Shown here: positions 27,152-36,062 of the stretch, one piece after another
How positions within the stretch are numbered: the first letter of the stretch is position 1
Layout of the letters: each line of letters starts with the position of its first letter
Source of the DNA: JAGVSR01 sp964458265
GTDB taxonomy: Bacteria; Pseudomonadota; Alphaproteobacteria; Rhizobiales; Hyphomicrobiaceae
Direction: 5' to 3'
Length of the DNA: 64,000 nucleotides
Assembly: GCA_964458265.1 (NCBI GenBank)
Contig: CAYWIF010000007.1
Span: 1 to 64,000 of the forward strand
Translations under genes and position numbers: made by a program
The notes under the pieces: model-generated
What the model saw: the letters and a program-made list of their open reading frames with translations, nothing else
What the model was told of the DNA's origin: nothing
Database searches by the model: none

Positions 27152-27766
27152 ATGCTGACACCCGACAAGCAGACCGAAATCGCCAAGCGCAGCATGGACG
27201 CCGCATTCGGCTACACGCAGGCGGCGATCAACGCGGCATTCGAGATCAACGCCCAGGCTCTCGCCGTCTGGAGCCAGGTGGCGCAAACCGCGCTGCCGAA
27301 GGCGGTCCCGGAGGCCGGGAATTGGGAATGGTCAGGTGCCCCCAAGCGTCCACATTCGACGCTGCTCACCGCCGAACAACAGCACCGCCGGCCGAGGACG
27401 CCGTTCGCCGCGTGGTCCGAACTCATGCAGGCCAGCGGCCGGGTTTGGTTCAAGGGTGCGCCATCGCCGTTCGCCTGGTGGGCCTGGACACCCCAATCGG
27501 CGGTCCCGGCAACGTGGCCCTGGGCCTACGGCATGATCTCGTCGGGCGTGCCCGACAGCGTCGCATGGCCCATGGCGGAGGCGAACGTGGCGCTCATCGA
27601 TGCTGCGACGAAGACGGCCGAAGCCGCGAGGCCGGTGTTTCCCACCTACCAGTCGGCGAACGGATTTGCCGGCCACGTCTGGATCGGTTCAACAGCGGCG
27701 AAGTCCGTCATGGCAACCTTGCCAGCGGCGGCTTTCATGTGGCCGTGGCTTGAAAAGGCAGCCTGA
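27152..27766 (+). CDS. Phasin-like Trp-rich hypothetical protein
   Basis: 204 aa. The N-terminal ~45 residues (KQTEIAKRSMDAAFGYTQAA, INAAFEINAQALAVW) look like the amphipathic helix of polyhydroxyalkanoate granule phasins. The remainder is unusual: 14 tryptophans in total, with clusters NWEW, WWAW and WPW, plus many Pro and Ala. No signal peptide. A role at granule or membrane surfaces is inference; I cannot name a family. ATG 27152 follows GCGAAAGG. It converges with the Pro/Ala-rich gene 6 bp away. Confidence 0.55.
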   Translation: MLTPDKQTEIAKRSMDAAFGYTQAAINAAFEINAQALAVWSQVAQTALPKAVPEAGNWEWSGAPKRPHSTLLTAEQQHRRPRTPFAAWSELMQASGRVWFKGAPSPFAWWAWTPQSAVPATWPWAYGMISSGVPDSVAWPMAEANVALIDAATKTAEAARPVFPTYQSANGFAGHVWIGSTAAKSVMATLPAAAFMWPWLEKAA

Positions 27767-27772
27767 CGGCGC

Positions 27773-28753
27773 TCAATCGGCGATTACCAGACCGGGAATA
27801 CTCAACGGCTGATCCGGTTCGGACGATTCTTCCGAAGCCAGTTTTTCCGGTTGCGGCGGAGGAGCCGCGCTTGCGGCAGGTGTGGCTGGCGGCGGTGTGA
27901 CCGCCGGCGCCGCTTCGGTCCGGGGCTGTTCGACAGGAGCCGCTGCCTTCGGTGTTTCAGCCGGCAGGAACGGCACCGGCGCGCGGGGCAGCATGGTGGG
28001 CGTCTCAGGCTTGGGCGGCTCGGCGGGCGCAGCGATCGCGGCAGGCGCTTCGACAGCGGGTGGCGCATCGCCCGTTTTCTGCGGAGCCTCGGTCGCGGCC
28101 GGAGCCGGGATGGCGGCTGTTTCGGACTTCGGGTCGGGGGTTGAAGCAGGGGCGCCTTCGGAAGCTGCTTGCGCCTTAGGCGCCGGCGACTCACCCGTCG
28201 TCGTCAAGGCCGTGGCCGGCTTTTCGGGCTTCGGCTTGGGTTTCGCGGCGACCGGTTTCGGCTTCTTTTCCTTTTCCGTCGCGAAAACTTTCCGCTCGGC
28301 GCAGCGGGCCGGGGTGACCTGACCGTCCGCAGCCGGCATCGCCGCGACCCAGGCGCATGATTTCTGTGCCCGGCAGCCATCTTCCGGCTGTCCTTCGCAC
28401 GACTGTTGAGCGTTCGCGGTCTTTTTTGCATCCGGCTTGGCAGCGGCCTTCGGGTCGGCTTTGGCCGCCGGTTTGGCAGGGCCGGCGGGCGTGGTCGTCG
28501 CGAGCCAAGGCAGATCTTCGGATGGGCCGGCGGCAGCCGTCGCAGGCGATGTTCCAGCGGGGGCAGCGGCCGTGGCCGGCGCGGCGGGCTGAGCGGGTGG
28601 CGCCACCTTGGCCGGCGGGGCATCATTCGCGCCACTCCACGGCATTTGCGCCGTCGCGGCACCTGAAAATCCCATCAAAGCGGCGGACACGACGACGTAA
28701 AGCACTGCCTTCCTGCCTGCTTCCGAAGCCGGATTGCCGTGTGCGTTGCGCAT
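27773..28753 (-). CDS. Secreted Pro/Ala-rich protein with small Cys motif
   Basis: 326 aa. A signal peptide (KAVLYVVVSAALMGFSGAATA) ends near residue 30. Most of the protein is disordered Ala/Pro/Lys-rich sequence. One compact segment (~110-150) contains four cysteines: QQSCEGQPEDGCRAQKSCAW and then ARCAER, possibly two disulfides. The low-complexity tails could span the periplasm. ATG 28753 is preceded by GAGTGGG. Function unknown. Confidence 0.6.
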   Translation of the reverse strand: MRNAHGNPASEAGRKAVLYVVVSAALMGFSGAATAQMPWSGANDAPPAKVAPPAQPAAPATAAAPAGTSPATAAAGPSEDLPWLATTTPAGPAKPAAKADPKAAAKPDAKKTANAQQSCEGQPEDGCRAQKSCAWVAAMPAADGQVTPARCAERKVFATEKEKKPKPVAAKPKPKPEKPATALTTTGESPAPKAQAASEGAPASTPDPKSETAAIPAPAATEAPQKTGDAPPAVEAPAAIAAPAEPPKPETPTMLPRAPVPFLPAETPKAAAPVEQPRTEAAPAVTPPPATPAASAAPPPQPEKLASEESSEPDQPLSIPGLVIAD

Positions 28754-28942
28754 GTCCCACTCCCGTTCTTCGAGGTGCTTTTGTTGCCGACACACATAAC
28801 CCAAACCCCGGGGCATCAATCGGGCAAAGTGACTTTTTCCTCAGCACTTCGGTCCATCGGGCTGCAATAGCTGGTGAGGATTGCAACGGCGACACAGTAT
28901 TTTGCGGCGCACAATGCGGCCTCGCCCTGACGCCGCATGTGC

Positions 28943-28970
28943 TTGATGTGTCATCCGTGCCGCCTATAGT
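28943..28970 (+). promoter_or_regulatory. Putative argG promoter
   Basis: TTGATG at 28943-28948, 16-bp spacer, TATAGT at 28965-28970. Gives a leader of about 44 nt to the argG ATG. Confidence 0.5.
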
Positions 28971-29020
28971 GCGCGCGCTTTCGCACTCCCACCTCACCCT
29001 TCCACCGACAGGACAAGACG

Positions 29021-30268
29021 ATGGCCGCAGCGGCAGGCAATTCAGGCAAGGCATCCGGCGTGAAGAAGGTCGTGCTCGCCTACTCGGGCGGTCTAGATAC
29101 GTCGATCATCCTGAAATGGCTGCAGGAAACCTATGGTTGCGAGGTCATCACCTTTACCGCCGATCTGGGCCAAGGCGAGGAACTGGAGCCGGCGCGCAAA
29201 AAGGCACTGATGCTCGGGATCAAGCCGGAGAACATCTTCGTCGAAGACCTGCGTGAAGAGTTCGTCCGCGACTACGTCTTTCCGATGTTCCGGGCGAACG
29301 CGCTCTATGAGGGCGTCTATCTTCTCGGCACGTCGATCGCGCGGCCGCTGATTGCGAAAAAGCAAATCGAAATTGCCCGCAAGATGGGCGCGGATGCCGT
29401 GTGCCACGGTGCGACAGGCAAGGGTAACGATCAGGTTCGTTTCGAACTTGGCTATTACGCGCTGGAGCCGGGCATCAAGATCATCGCGCCGTGGCGGGAG
29501 TGGACGTTCAAGGGCCGCGACGAGTTGCTCGAATTCGCGCGCACGCATCAAATACCCGTCGCCAAAGACAAGGAAGGCGAGGCCCCATTCTCCGTCGATG
29601 CGAACCTCTTGCACTCGTCGTCCGAGGGCAAGGTTTTGGAAGACCCCAACACCCAACCGCCCGAGATTGTCTATCAGCGGACGATTTCTCCGGTCGATGC
29701 GCCCGACAAGGTGACGACCATCCGCATCGGTTTCCAGAAGGGCGATGCCGTGTCGATCGACGGCCAAGCTTTGTCGCCCGCGACGCTTTTGAAGGCGCTC
29801 AACGACCTGGGGCGCGACAATGGCATCGGGCGTATCGATCTGGTCGAGAACCGGTTCGTCGGCATGAAGTCGCGCGGTGTGTACGAGACGCCCGGCGGGA
29901 CGATCCTCCTGGCGGCGCACCGTGCGATCGAGAGCCTGACGCTCGATCGCGGGGCCGCGCATCTCAAGGACGAACTCATGCCGCGTTATGCGGAGCTTAT
30001 TTACAACGGCTTCTGGTTCTCGCCGGAGCGGGAGATGTTGCAGGCGGCCATCGACAAAAGCCAGGAGCATGTCGAGGGCGACGTCACGCTCGATCTCTAT
30101 AAGGGCAACGTGATCGTGACGGGCCGGCGAAGCGACAAGTCGCTTTATTCGCCGACACTGGTGACTTTCGAAGACGACAAGGGCGCCTACGACCAGAAGG
30201 ACGCGCAAGGCTTCATCAAGCTCAATGCGCTGCGCCTGCGGACGTTAGGGAAGCGGAACAAGGGGTGA
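29021..30268 (+). CDS. argG: Argininosuccinate synthase
   Basis: 415 aa. ATP-dependent joining of citrulline and aspartate in arginine synthesis. PP-loop SGGLDTS at residues 22-28; TADLGQGEELEPAR; LGTSIARPLIAKKQIEIA; HGATGKGNDQVRFELGYYAL; and the C-terminal GNVIVTGRRS and LYSPTLVTFEDD segments. ATG 29021 follows GACAGGACAAGACG. Single gene with its own promoter; no other arginine gene is adjacent. Confidence 0.97.
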   Translation: MAAAAGNSGKASGVKKVVLAYSGGLDTSIILKWLQETYGCEVITFTADLGQGEELEPARKKALMLGIKPENIFVEDLREEFVRDYVFPMFRANALYEGVYLLGTSIARPLIAKKQIEIARKMGADAVCHGATGKGNDQVRFELGYYALEPGIKIIAPWREWTFKGRDELLEFARTHQIPVAKDKEGEAPFSVDANLLHSSSEGKVLEDPNTQPPEIVYQRTISPVDAPDKVTTIRIGFQKGDAVSIDGQALSPATLLKALNDLGRDNGIGRIDLVENRFVGMKSRGVYETPGGTILLAAHRAIESLTLDRGAAHLKDELMPRYAELIYNGFWFSPEREMLQAAIDKSQEHVEGDVTLDLYKGNVIVTGRRSDKSLYSPTLVTFEDDKGAYDQKDAQGFIKLNALRLRTLGKRNKG

Positions 30269-30429
30269 GCGGGTGAGGGCTGTAGCCTCGCGGTCACACG
30301 GGGTGGATTGCAGACTGCGCGCTCATTGAAAAGTAAACCGTCGTCAACCATCCCGGGCTACACATGATGCAGGCTGGGTCGCGCGAGCGCCCGGTTACCC
30401 TCGCAGCCGCATAGCAGGTTCATTCGCAG

Positions 30430-31203
30430 ATGTTTTTTCCGACTTCGCGTTTCCTTCTCGCTGTCAGTTTTGCTTCCCTGGCCGCGCAGCCGGCGGCTGC
30501 CACCGGTCTCTTCGGCAGCGGGCCGATGGAGTTGCAGGCGGGCGGCATGGTGATCGTGACGCCGAGGTACGAGGGCTCGAAGGACTATGAAGTGATCGGC
30601 GTGCCGCTGGTGGCACCGGCGGGTTCGAGCGAGTTCGGGTTCATCCAGTTCCGTGGACCGGAGGACATCCGTCTGCGGGTCATCAACTGGAACGGCTTCG
30701 AGGCGGGGCCGCTGACCGGCTGGCGCTTCGATCGCGACGAGGACGATGCCTCGCGGTTGGATGGGCTGGGCGATGTGGACGGTGGTCTCGTGGTGGGCGG
30801 CTATGCGGCCTACCGTTTCGGGATCATCACGCCGTTTGCATCCTACAGCCATCAGGTGACGGGCGACGATACGGGCGGTCTGTTGCGGTTCGGTGCGGAA
30901 GCGCCTGTCGGAATCGCCGGTGGCGTCAAGATGACCGGCCAAGTCGGCGCGACCTGGGCCGACGACGATTATATGGATGCTTTTTTCTCCGATCCGCGGG
31001 TCGGATATGAAGCCGAAGCGGGCATCAAGGACGTTTACATCGGTCTTAATGCCGATGTTCCGCTTAGCGACCGCTGGAACCTGAAGCTCATCGGACAATA
31101 TTCGCGGCTCGTCGGCGACGCCGCAGACAGCCCGATCGTCGAGAGCGAGAACCAGTTCTTCGGCGGACTGGGCTTGACGTACCGGTTCACGATCGACCGC
31201 TGA
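30430..31203 (+). CDS. MipA/OmpV family outer-membrane protein
   Basis: 257 aa. Signal peptide cleaved near AAAT (residue ~25), then a beta-barrel pattern of alternating residues ending in an aromatic strand (GLGLTYRFTIDR, though the last residue is not Phe). GMVIVTPRYEGSKDYEVIGVPLV is the family's first strand, and DDDYMDAFFSDP... matches the MipA consensus near the C-terminal third. Family members bind MltA/PBP1B scaffolds in E. coli or act as porins; the role here is open. Confidence 0.85.
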   Translation: MFFPTSRFLLAVSFASLAAQPAAATGLFGSGPMELQAGGMVIVTPRYEGSKDYEVIGVPLVAPAGSSEFGFIQFRGPEDIRLRVINWNGFEAGPLTGWRFDRDEDDASRLDGLGDVDGGLVVGGYAAYRFGIITPFASYSHQVTGDDTGGLLRFGAEAPVGIAGGVKMTGQVGATWADDDYMDAFFSDPRVGYEAEAGIKDVYIGLNADVPLSDRWNLKLIGQYSRLVGDAADSPIVESENQFFGGLGLTYRFTIDR

Positions 31204-31317
31204 ACCGGATCGGCCGAGCTATTTTATTTTCAGGCTGCGCGCAGCTTCGCCAGCCGGAAGCCGTACATTTACGTATGCGGTTTCTCGTTACTGAGGGGTC
31301 ATATCCGCCGCTATCGG

Positions 31318-31331
31318 GGTTGAACTCAACC
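31318..31331. promoter_or_regulatory. 14-bp palindrome upstream of terC
   Basis: GGTTGA-AC-TCAACC at 31318-31331, 53 bp before the terC start. Perfect six-base arms. Could be a repressor site or an RNA hairpin in the leader; nothing else supports either. Confidence 0.3.
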
Positions 31332-31383
31332 GCACGGACTCCCACGTCGCCACCTAGATAACGTTGCTGGGGAGCATTCGGCG

Positions 31384-32439
31384 GTGTGGGAACTATTCGG
31401 CACGCTTTTCTTAGGTATGCCTTTGTGGGTTTGGTTGGCGTTCATCGCGACCGTGATCACGATCCTCGTCATTGACCTGGGGGTTTTGCACGGCGAAGCG
31501 CACGAACCGACCTTGAAGGAGAGCACGATCCTCGCGGGCGCGTGCATGACGCTCGGCGTGTCGTTCTCGGCGGTCGTGTGGTGGCTCTATTACAATGGGT
31601 ATGCGACGTCGCTCGACGCTGAGATTGCCAATGCGGCGAGCGATACGGCGCGGGCGTGGACCGCGTGGGAGCTGTATCTGACGGGGTGGGTGGTCGAGCA
31701 GACGCTGGCGTTCGACAACGTGTTCGTGATGGCGATGATCTTTTCCTATTTCGCCATTCCTCCCCAGTATCAGCATCGCGTGCTGTTCTACGGCATCCTC
31801 GGCGTGATCATTTTGCGCGCGATCATGATCGGCTTGGGGGCGGCCCTGGTCCATCAGTTCGATTGGATTTTGTATATCTTCGCGGCGTTCCTGGTGTTCA
31901 CCGGGATCAAGATGTTCCTGATGGCGGATGCCAAACCGGATATCGCGAGCAACCCCATTCTGAAATATATGCGCCGTCACATGCGCATCACCGACAAGAT
32001 TCACGGACAGCGCTTTTTCGTGCATGAGCCGGACCCGAAGACGGGCAAGGTCGTGCGGTGGGCGACGCCGCTGTTCGTGGCGCTGGTGCTGATCGAGTTC
32101 GCGGACCTGATCTTCGCGGTGGATTCGGTGCCGGCGATCTTCGCCATCACGCAGGATCCGTTCATCGTCTATACGTCGAATATCTTCGCGATTTTAGGGC
32201 TGCGTGCGCTGTACTTCGTGCTGGCGGCGATGGTGCACCGTTTCCACTATCTCAAATATGCGTTGTCGCTGGTGCTGATCTACGTCGGCGGCAAGGTGTT
32301 CGTGCAGCAGTTTATCGGCAAGATCGATCCGGCGATCAGCCTTGGCGTCACGGTTGCCATACTCGCCGGCGGCATTGTGCTGTCGCTGTGGAAGACGCGC
32401 AACGAGCCGGCGGAGACGAAGCCGGCGTTGGCGGAGTAG
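31384..32439 (+). CDS. TerC family integral membrane protein
   Basis: 351 aa, about nine membrane segments. Family signatures: VIDLGVLHGEAHEPTLKES, TGWVVEQTLAFDNVFVMAMIFSYF, FYGILGVIILRAIMIGLGAALV, LIEFADLIFAVDSVPAIFAITQDPFIVYTSNIFAILGLRALYF. The conserved acidic residues in the membrane fit TerC/Alx, which are linked to Mn2+ export and metal insertion into exported proteins. Start is GTG 31384. I looked for the yybP-ykoY manganese riboswitch upstream and did not see its core. Confidence 0.92.
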   Translation: MWELFGTLFLGMPLWVWLAFIATVITILVIDLGVLHGEAHEPTLKESTILAGACMTLGVSFSAVVWWLYYNGYATSLDAEIANAASDTARAWTAWELYLTGWVVEQTLAFDNVFVMAMIFSYFAIPPQYQHRVLFYGILGVIILRAIMIGLGAALVHQFDWILYIFAAFLVFTGIKMFLMADAKPDIASNPILKYMRRHMRITDKIHGQRFFVHEPDPKTGKVVRWATPLFVALVLIEFADLIFAVDSVPAIFAITQDPFIVYTSNIFAILGLRALYFVLAAMVHRFHYLKYALSLVLIYVGGKVFVQQFIGKIDPAISLGVTVAILAGGIVLSLWKTRNEPAETKPALAE

Positions 32440-32465
32440 GCCCGGGTGTTGCGGGGTGAATTGGT

Positions 32466-33992
32466 TTACGCGGCTTGCCGGTCGCGGAGCGCTTCGCCGC
32501 GGTATGAGAGGGCTTCGGCGATGTGCAGCCTGCCGATGCCGTCGGAGGCATCGAGATCGGCCAGCGTGCGGGCGACGCGCAGGACGCGATGGAACCCACG
32601 GGCGGAGAGCTTCATGGTTTCTGCGGCCTGCCGCAGCAGCGCGAGGCCTTCCGCGTCGGGGGCTGCGATCTCGTCGAGAAGCTGGCCGTTGAGTTCGGCG
32701 TTGGTGCGCACGCCTTTAACGCCGCGCGCGGCTAGCCGGACGCGCTGGCGGTCGCGGGCGGCGGTGACGCGGGCGCGGACCTCGCGGCTGCCTTCGTGCG
32801 CGGGCGGTAAGACCAGATCGGCGGCGGTGACGGCGGGGACTTCGATGTGCAGATCGACGCGATCCATCATCGGGCCTGAGACGCGCGACTGATAATCGGC
32901 GGCACAGCGCGGGCCACGCCGGCAGGTCATGCCGGGTCCGCCACCGCATTTGCATGGGTTCATGGCGGCGACGAGCTGGATGCGGGCGGGGTAGAGAATG
33001 CGGTGATTGGCGCGGGCGACGATGATCTCGCCGGTTTCGAGCGGCTGGCGGAGCGCATCGAGGACGTTGGGCTGGTATTCGGGGAGTTCGTCGAGGAAGA
33101 GGACGCCCAGATGCGCGAGGCTGGCTTCACCGGGTTTGGGGCGCGTGCCGCCGCCGACGAGGGCTGCCATGCTGGCGGAGTGGTGGGGTGAGCGGAAGGG
33201 GCGGTCGAGGCACAGCTTGCCGCCCATGAGCTCGCCGGCCAGCGAATGCACCATCGAGACTTCAAGCATTTCTTCGGGGGTCAGTGGCGGCAGGATCGAC
33301 GGCAGGCGCGCGGCAAGCATGGATTTGCCGGAGCCGGGCGGGCCGACCATCAGCAAATTGTGGCCACCGGCGGCGGCGACTTCGAGCGCGCGCTTGGCGC
33401 TTTCCTGGCCGCGTACGTCCTTCAGATCGGGGAGCAGCGTTTCGGAGCGTTCGAGGTTTGGTTTCGGGCGCGGCAGCGTTTGCAGACCCTTGAAGTGATT
33501 GACGAGCGAGAGAAGGTGGGGCGCCGCGAGCACGTCGACGTTATCGCCGGCCCAGGCCGCTTCGGGACCGCAGCTTTCGGGGCAGATCAGTCCTTTGCCG
33601 ATAGCGTTCGCGCCGATGGCGGCGGGCAGCGCGCCGGGAACCGCACGGATGGAACCGTCGAGGGCCAGTTCGCCGATGGCCGCGTAATCCCTGATCGCTT
33701 CGGGGGAAATGACACCCATCGCAACCAGGAGGCCGACGACGATGGCGAGGTCGTAATGGCTGCCTTCCTTGGGCAGGTCGGCAGGAGCGAGGTTCACCGT
33801 GAGGTGCTTGTAGGGCAGGCCGAGACCGACGGAGTGGAGCGCATTGCGGACGCGCTCGCGGCTTTCCGCGACGGCTTTGTCGGCCAGACCGACGATGTGA
33901 AAGGCCGGCAGGCCCGGCGTGATGCGGACCTGCACTTCCACCGCGCGCGCTTCCACGCCGACGAATGCCAATGTCGCGATCTGACTGTACAT
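32466..33992 (-). CDS. YifB/ComM family Mg-chelatase-like AAA+ ATPase
   Basis: 508 aa. N-terminal Lon-like domain (~1-170; MYSQIATLAFVGVEARAVEV, GLADKAVAESRERVRNAL, HYDLAIVVGLL), AAA+ domain with Walker A GPPGSGKS (217-224) and LDELPEY Walker B, a Cys-containing CKCGGGPGMTC insertion, and the C-terminal Mg-chelatase domain. ComM helicases extend heteroduplexes during natural transformation. ATG 33992 has GGGGAGCGGGGC just before it; the frame extends 84 codons upstream without homology. Confidence 0.93.
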   Translation of the reverse strand: MYSQIATLAFVGVEARAVEVQVRITPGLPAFHIVGLADKAVAESRERVRNALHSVGLGLPYKHLTVNLAPADLPKEGSHYDLAIVVGLLVAMGVISPEAIRDYAAIGELALDGSIRAVPGALPAAIGANAIGKGLICPESCGPEAAWAGDNVDVLAAPHLLSLVNHFKGLQTLPRPKPNLERSETLLPDLKDVRGQESAKRALEVAAAGGHNLLMVGPPGSGKSMLAARLPSILPPLTPEEMLEVSMVHSLAGELMGGKLCLDRPFRSPHHSASMAALVGGGTRPKPGEASLAHLGVLFLDELPEYQPNVLDALRQPLETGEIIVARANHRILYPARIQLVAAMNPCKCGGGPGMTCRRGPRCAADYQSRVSGPMMDRVDLHIEVPAVTAADLVLPPAHEGSREVRARVTAARDRQRVRLAARGVKGVRTNAELNGQLLDEIAAPDAEGLALLRQAAETMKLSARGFHRVLRVARTLADLDASDGIGRLHIAEALSYRGEALRDRQAA

Positions 33993-34054
33993 GCCCCGCT
34001 CCCCACGCTGTCCCGTGGGCTTAAACGGGCGGGGGCAGCCGATCCGTCGCGGGA

Positions 34055-35008
34055 TTATCCGGCGGCGCGCTTGCGTTCGATGGCGTTCCAGATCATCGCG
34101 GCGATGTCGTTGCCACCGAAGGCTTTGACCTGGCGGATGCCGGTGGGGGAGGTGACGTTGATCTCGGTGAGATAGTCGCCGATGACGTCGATGCCGGTGA
34201 AGATGAGGCCCCGTTTCTTCAATTCGGGGCCGAGGCGCGCGCAAATCTCGTGTTCGCGAGCGGTGAGTTCGGTGGGTTTGGCGGTGCCGCCGACGTGGAG
34301 GTTGGAGCGGGTTTCGCCTTCGGAGGGAACGCGATTGATGGCGCCGGCCACCTCGCCGTCGACCAGGATGATCCGCTTGTCGCCGTGGCGAACCTCGGGC
34401 CGGTACTGCTGCACCATGAACGGTTCGCGAAAGACGGTCTGAAAGAGTTCGACGAGCGAGCCGAGGTTGGTGTCTTCGGGCTTGATGCGGAAGACGCTGG
34501 CGCCGCCGTTGCCGAAGAGCGGCTTAATGATGATGTCGCGATATTCGGCGCGGAAGGCGCGGACGTCGTCGAGCGAGCGCGTGACGAGGGTGGGCGGCAT
34601 CAGGTCGAGGAAGTCGAGGACCCAGATTTTTTCAGGCGCATTGCGGACGTGGGCCGGATCGTTGACGACCAGCGTTTGCGGGTGAATGCGCTCGAGGAGG
34701 TGCGTGGAGGTGATGTAGGCCATGTCGAAGGGCGGGTCCTGGCGCAGGAGGACCACATCGCGTGTTGCCAAATCGACGGTGCGGGACTCGCTGACGGCAT
34801 AGTGGTCGCCCAGGCGATCGAAGACATCGAGGGTCGCACCCCTGGCCAAGAGCCGGTTGCCGTGCAGGGAAAGATTTTGCGGCGTGTAATAGAAAATGTC
34901 ATGGCCGCGGCGGCGGGCCTCGAGAAGGATCGCGAAGGTCGAATCGCCGCGAATGTCGATCCGGTCGATCGGATCCATTTGACACGCGATCTTCAGCGTC
35001 TTGCCCAC
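34055..35008 (-). CDS. gshB: Glutathione synthase
   Basis: 317 aa ATP-grasp enzyme joining gamma-glutamylcysteine and glycine. Seen: CQMDPIDRIDIRGDSTFA, YYTPQNLSL, RQDPPFDMAYITSTHLLE, NDPAHVRNAPEKIW, KPLFGNGGASVFR, DKRIILVDGEVAGAINRVP, GLIFTGIDVIGDYLTEINVTSPTGIRQ. GTG start at 35008. It sits in the rsmI-yraN-gshB-yifB block common to Hyphomicrobiales. Confidence 0.96.
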   Translation of the reverse strand: MGKTLKIACQMDPIDRIDIRGDSTFAILLEARRRGHDIFYYTPQNLSLHGNRLLARGATLDVFDRLGDHYAVSESRTVDLATRDVVLLRQDPPFDMAYITSTHLLERIHPQTLVVNDPAHVRNAPEKIWVLDFLDLMPPTLVTRSLDDVRAFRAEYRDIIIKPLFGNGGASVFRIKPEDTNLGSLVELFQTVFREPFMVQQYRPEVRHGDKRIILVDGEVAGAINRVPSEGETRSNLHVGGTAKPTELTAREHEICARLGPELKKRGLIFTGIDVIGDYLTEINVTSPTGIRQVKAFGGNDIAAMIWNAIERKRAAG

Positions 35009-35151
35009 GTCTCACCTACACGCCGCCCTATTTCACTGGCACAGGCATAACTGTGCGGCGGGGAAACGCAACGACCGCGCGAGGCCGTTGACGGGTTGTT
35101 AACCTAAGCAGGCCTTTGTTGCACGTCCCGACGTTGCGTGGAGTTTTGTCG

Positions 35152-35673
35152 ATGATTGCCCGTACCTTCCTGCTGCTTGGCGTTGCGGCCGGCGCCGCCA
35201 TTCTCGGCGGTTGCGCCAACAAGACCGAGAGCGGCACGTCCGCCAGCCTTCTGGGTGGCGACGGCAGCGGCGGTTACGGCCGCGGACGGGCGCTTCCCGG
35301 CTCGCCCGAGGACTTCAAGTCCGGCGCGCGGGACATGGTCTATTTTTCCAGCGACAGTTCCGATCTCACGCCGGAAGCCGAGCAAACGCTCGCGCAGCAG
35401 GCGCGGTGGCTGCAGCAGTATCCCCAGCATCAGGTGATGGTCGAAGGCCACGCCGACGAACGCGGTACGCGCGAATACAACCTTGCGCTTGGCGCGCGGC
35501 GGGCCCAGTCGGTGCGCAATTACCTTGCACGGCAGGGCGTGCCGCATGCCCGCATCCGCACGATCTCATACGGCAAGGAGCGGCCGGTCGCGGTTTGCGA
35601 CGACATTTCGTGCTGGTCGCAGAACCGGCGCGCGCAAACTGTTCTGGGCGGCGCGGCGATCAGTTCGCGCTGA
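35152..35673 (+). CDS. pal: Peptidoglycan-associated lipoprotein (Pal/OmpA-like)
   Basis: 173 aa. Lipoprotein signal with lipobox LGGC (Cys21), a Gly/Ser-rich linker, then an OmpA C-like domain (~65-165): YFSSDSSDLTPEAEQTLAQQ, VMVEGHADERGTREYNLALGARRAQSVRNYL and RIRTISYGKERPV. The motif set matches Pal, which tethers the outer membrane to peptidoglycan with TolB. No tol genes are in the window. It lies on the opposite strand within the gshB/yraN/rsmI block, converging with yraN (8-bp gap). A second, non-Tol OmpA lipoprotein is the alternative. Confidence 0.85.
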   Translation: MIARTFLLLGVAAGAAILGGCANKTESGTSASLLGGDGSGGYGRGRALPGSPEDFKSGARDMVYFSSDSSDLTPEAEQTLAQQARWLQQYPQHQVMVEGHADERGTREYNLALGARRAQSVRNYLARQGVPHARIRTISYGKERPVAVCDDISCWSQNRRAQTVLGGAAISSR

Positions 35674-35681
35674 CGCCGTCT

Positions 35682-36062
35682 CTACAGCCCATTTGAAATG
35701 ACGCGCGGCCAGCGGCGTGGCGCGACGAGGACGAGATCGAACGCGATCTCGTGTTCGCGATAGGCCTTATGCCGGGCAACCCAGAGTTCGGCGGCGCGGC
35801 GGACGCGCTGACGTTGGGCAGGACCAATCGCGGCGTGCGCCTCTTCGTCGGTCAGGGCGGGGCGGTGCTTGACTTCGATGAAGGCGAGCCGTTGGCCGCG
35901 AACCGCGACGAGATCGATCTCGCCGGCCGGCGATGTCCACCGCGTGTCCAGGATCCGGTAGCCGCGCAGGCGAAGGGCCATCGCAGCCAGCCACTCCGAG
36001 CGCAATCCGGCGCGATAGCGTGCCAGACGCTTTTCGCTGGGCGGTGGATGGGCCGCCGTCAT
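35682..36062 (-). CDS. YraN family (UPF0102) nuclease-fold protein
   Basis: 126 aa with the restriction-endonuclease-like core: RYRAGLRSEWLAAMALRLRGYRIL, then the D-x-n-E-x-K pattern GEIDLVAVRGQRLAFIEVKHR. Predicted nuclease of unknown function. Its ATG overlaps the rsmI stop by four bases (36059-36062). Confidence 0.9.
   Translation of the reverse strand: MTAAHPPPSEKRLARYRAGLRSEWLAAMALRLRGYRILDTRWTSPAGEIDLVAVRGQRLAFIEVKHRPALTDEEAHAAIGPAQRQRVRRAAELWVARHKAYREHEIAFDLVLVAPRRWPRVISNGL

Noticed and set aside
31204..31383. yybP-ykoY manganese riboswitch upstream of terC
   Set aside because: The conserved GGGGAGUA core and paired elements are not visible; only a short palindrome at 31318 is present.
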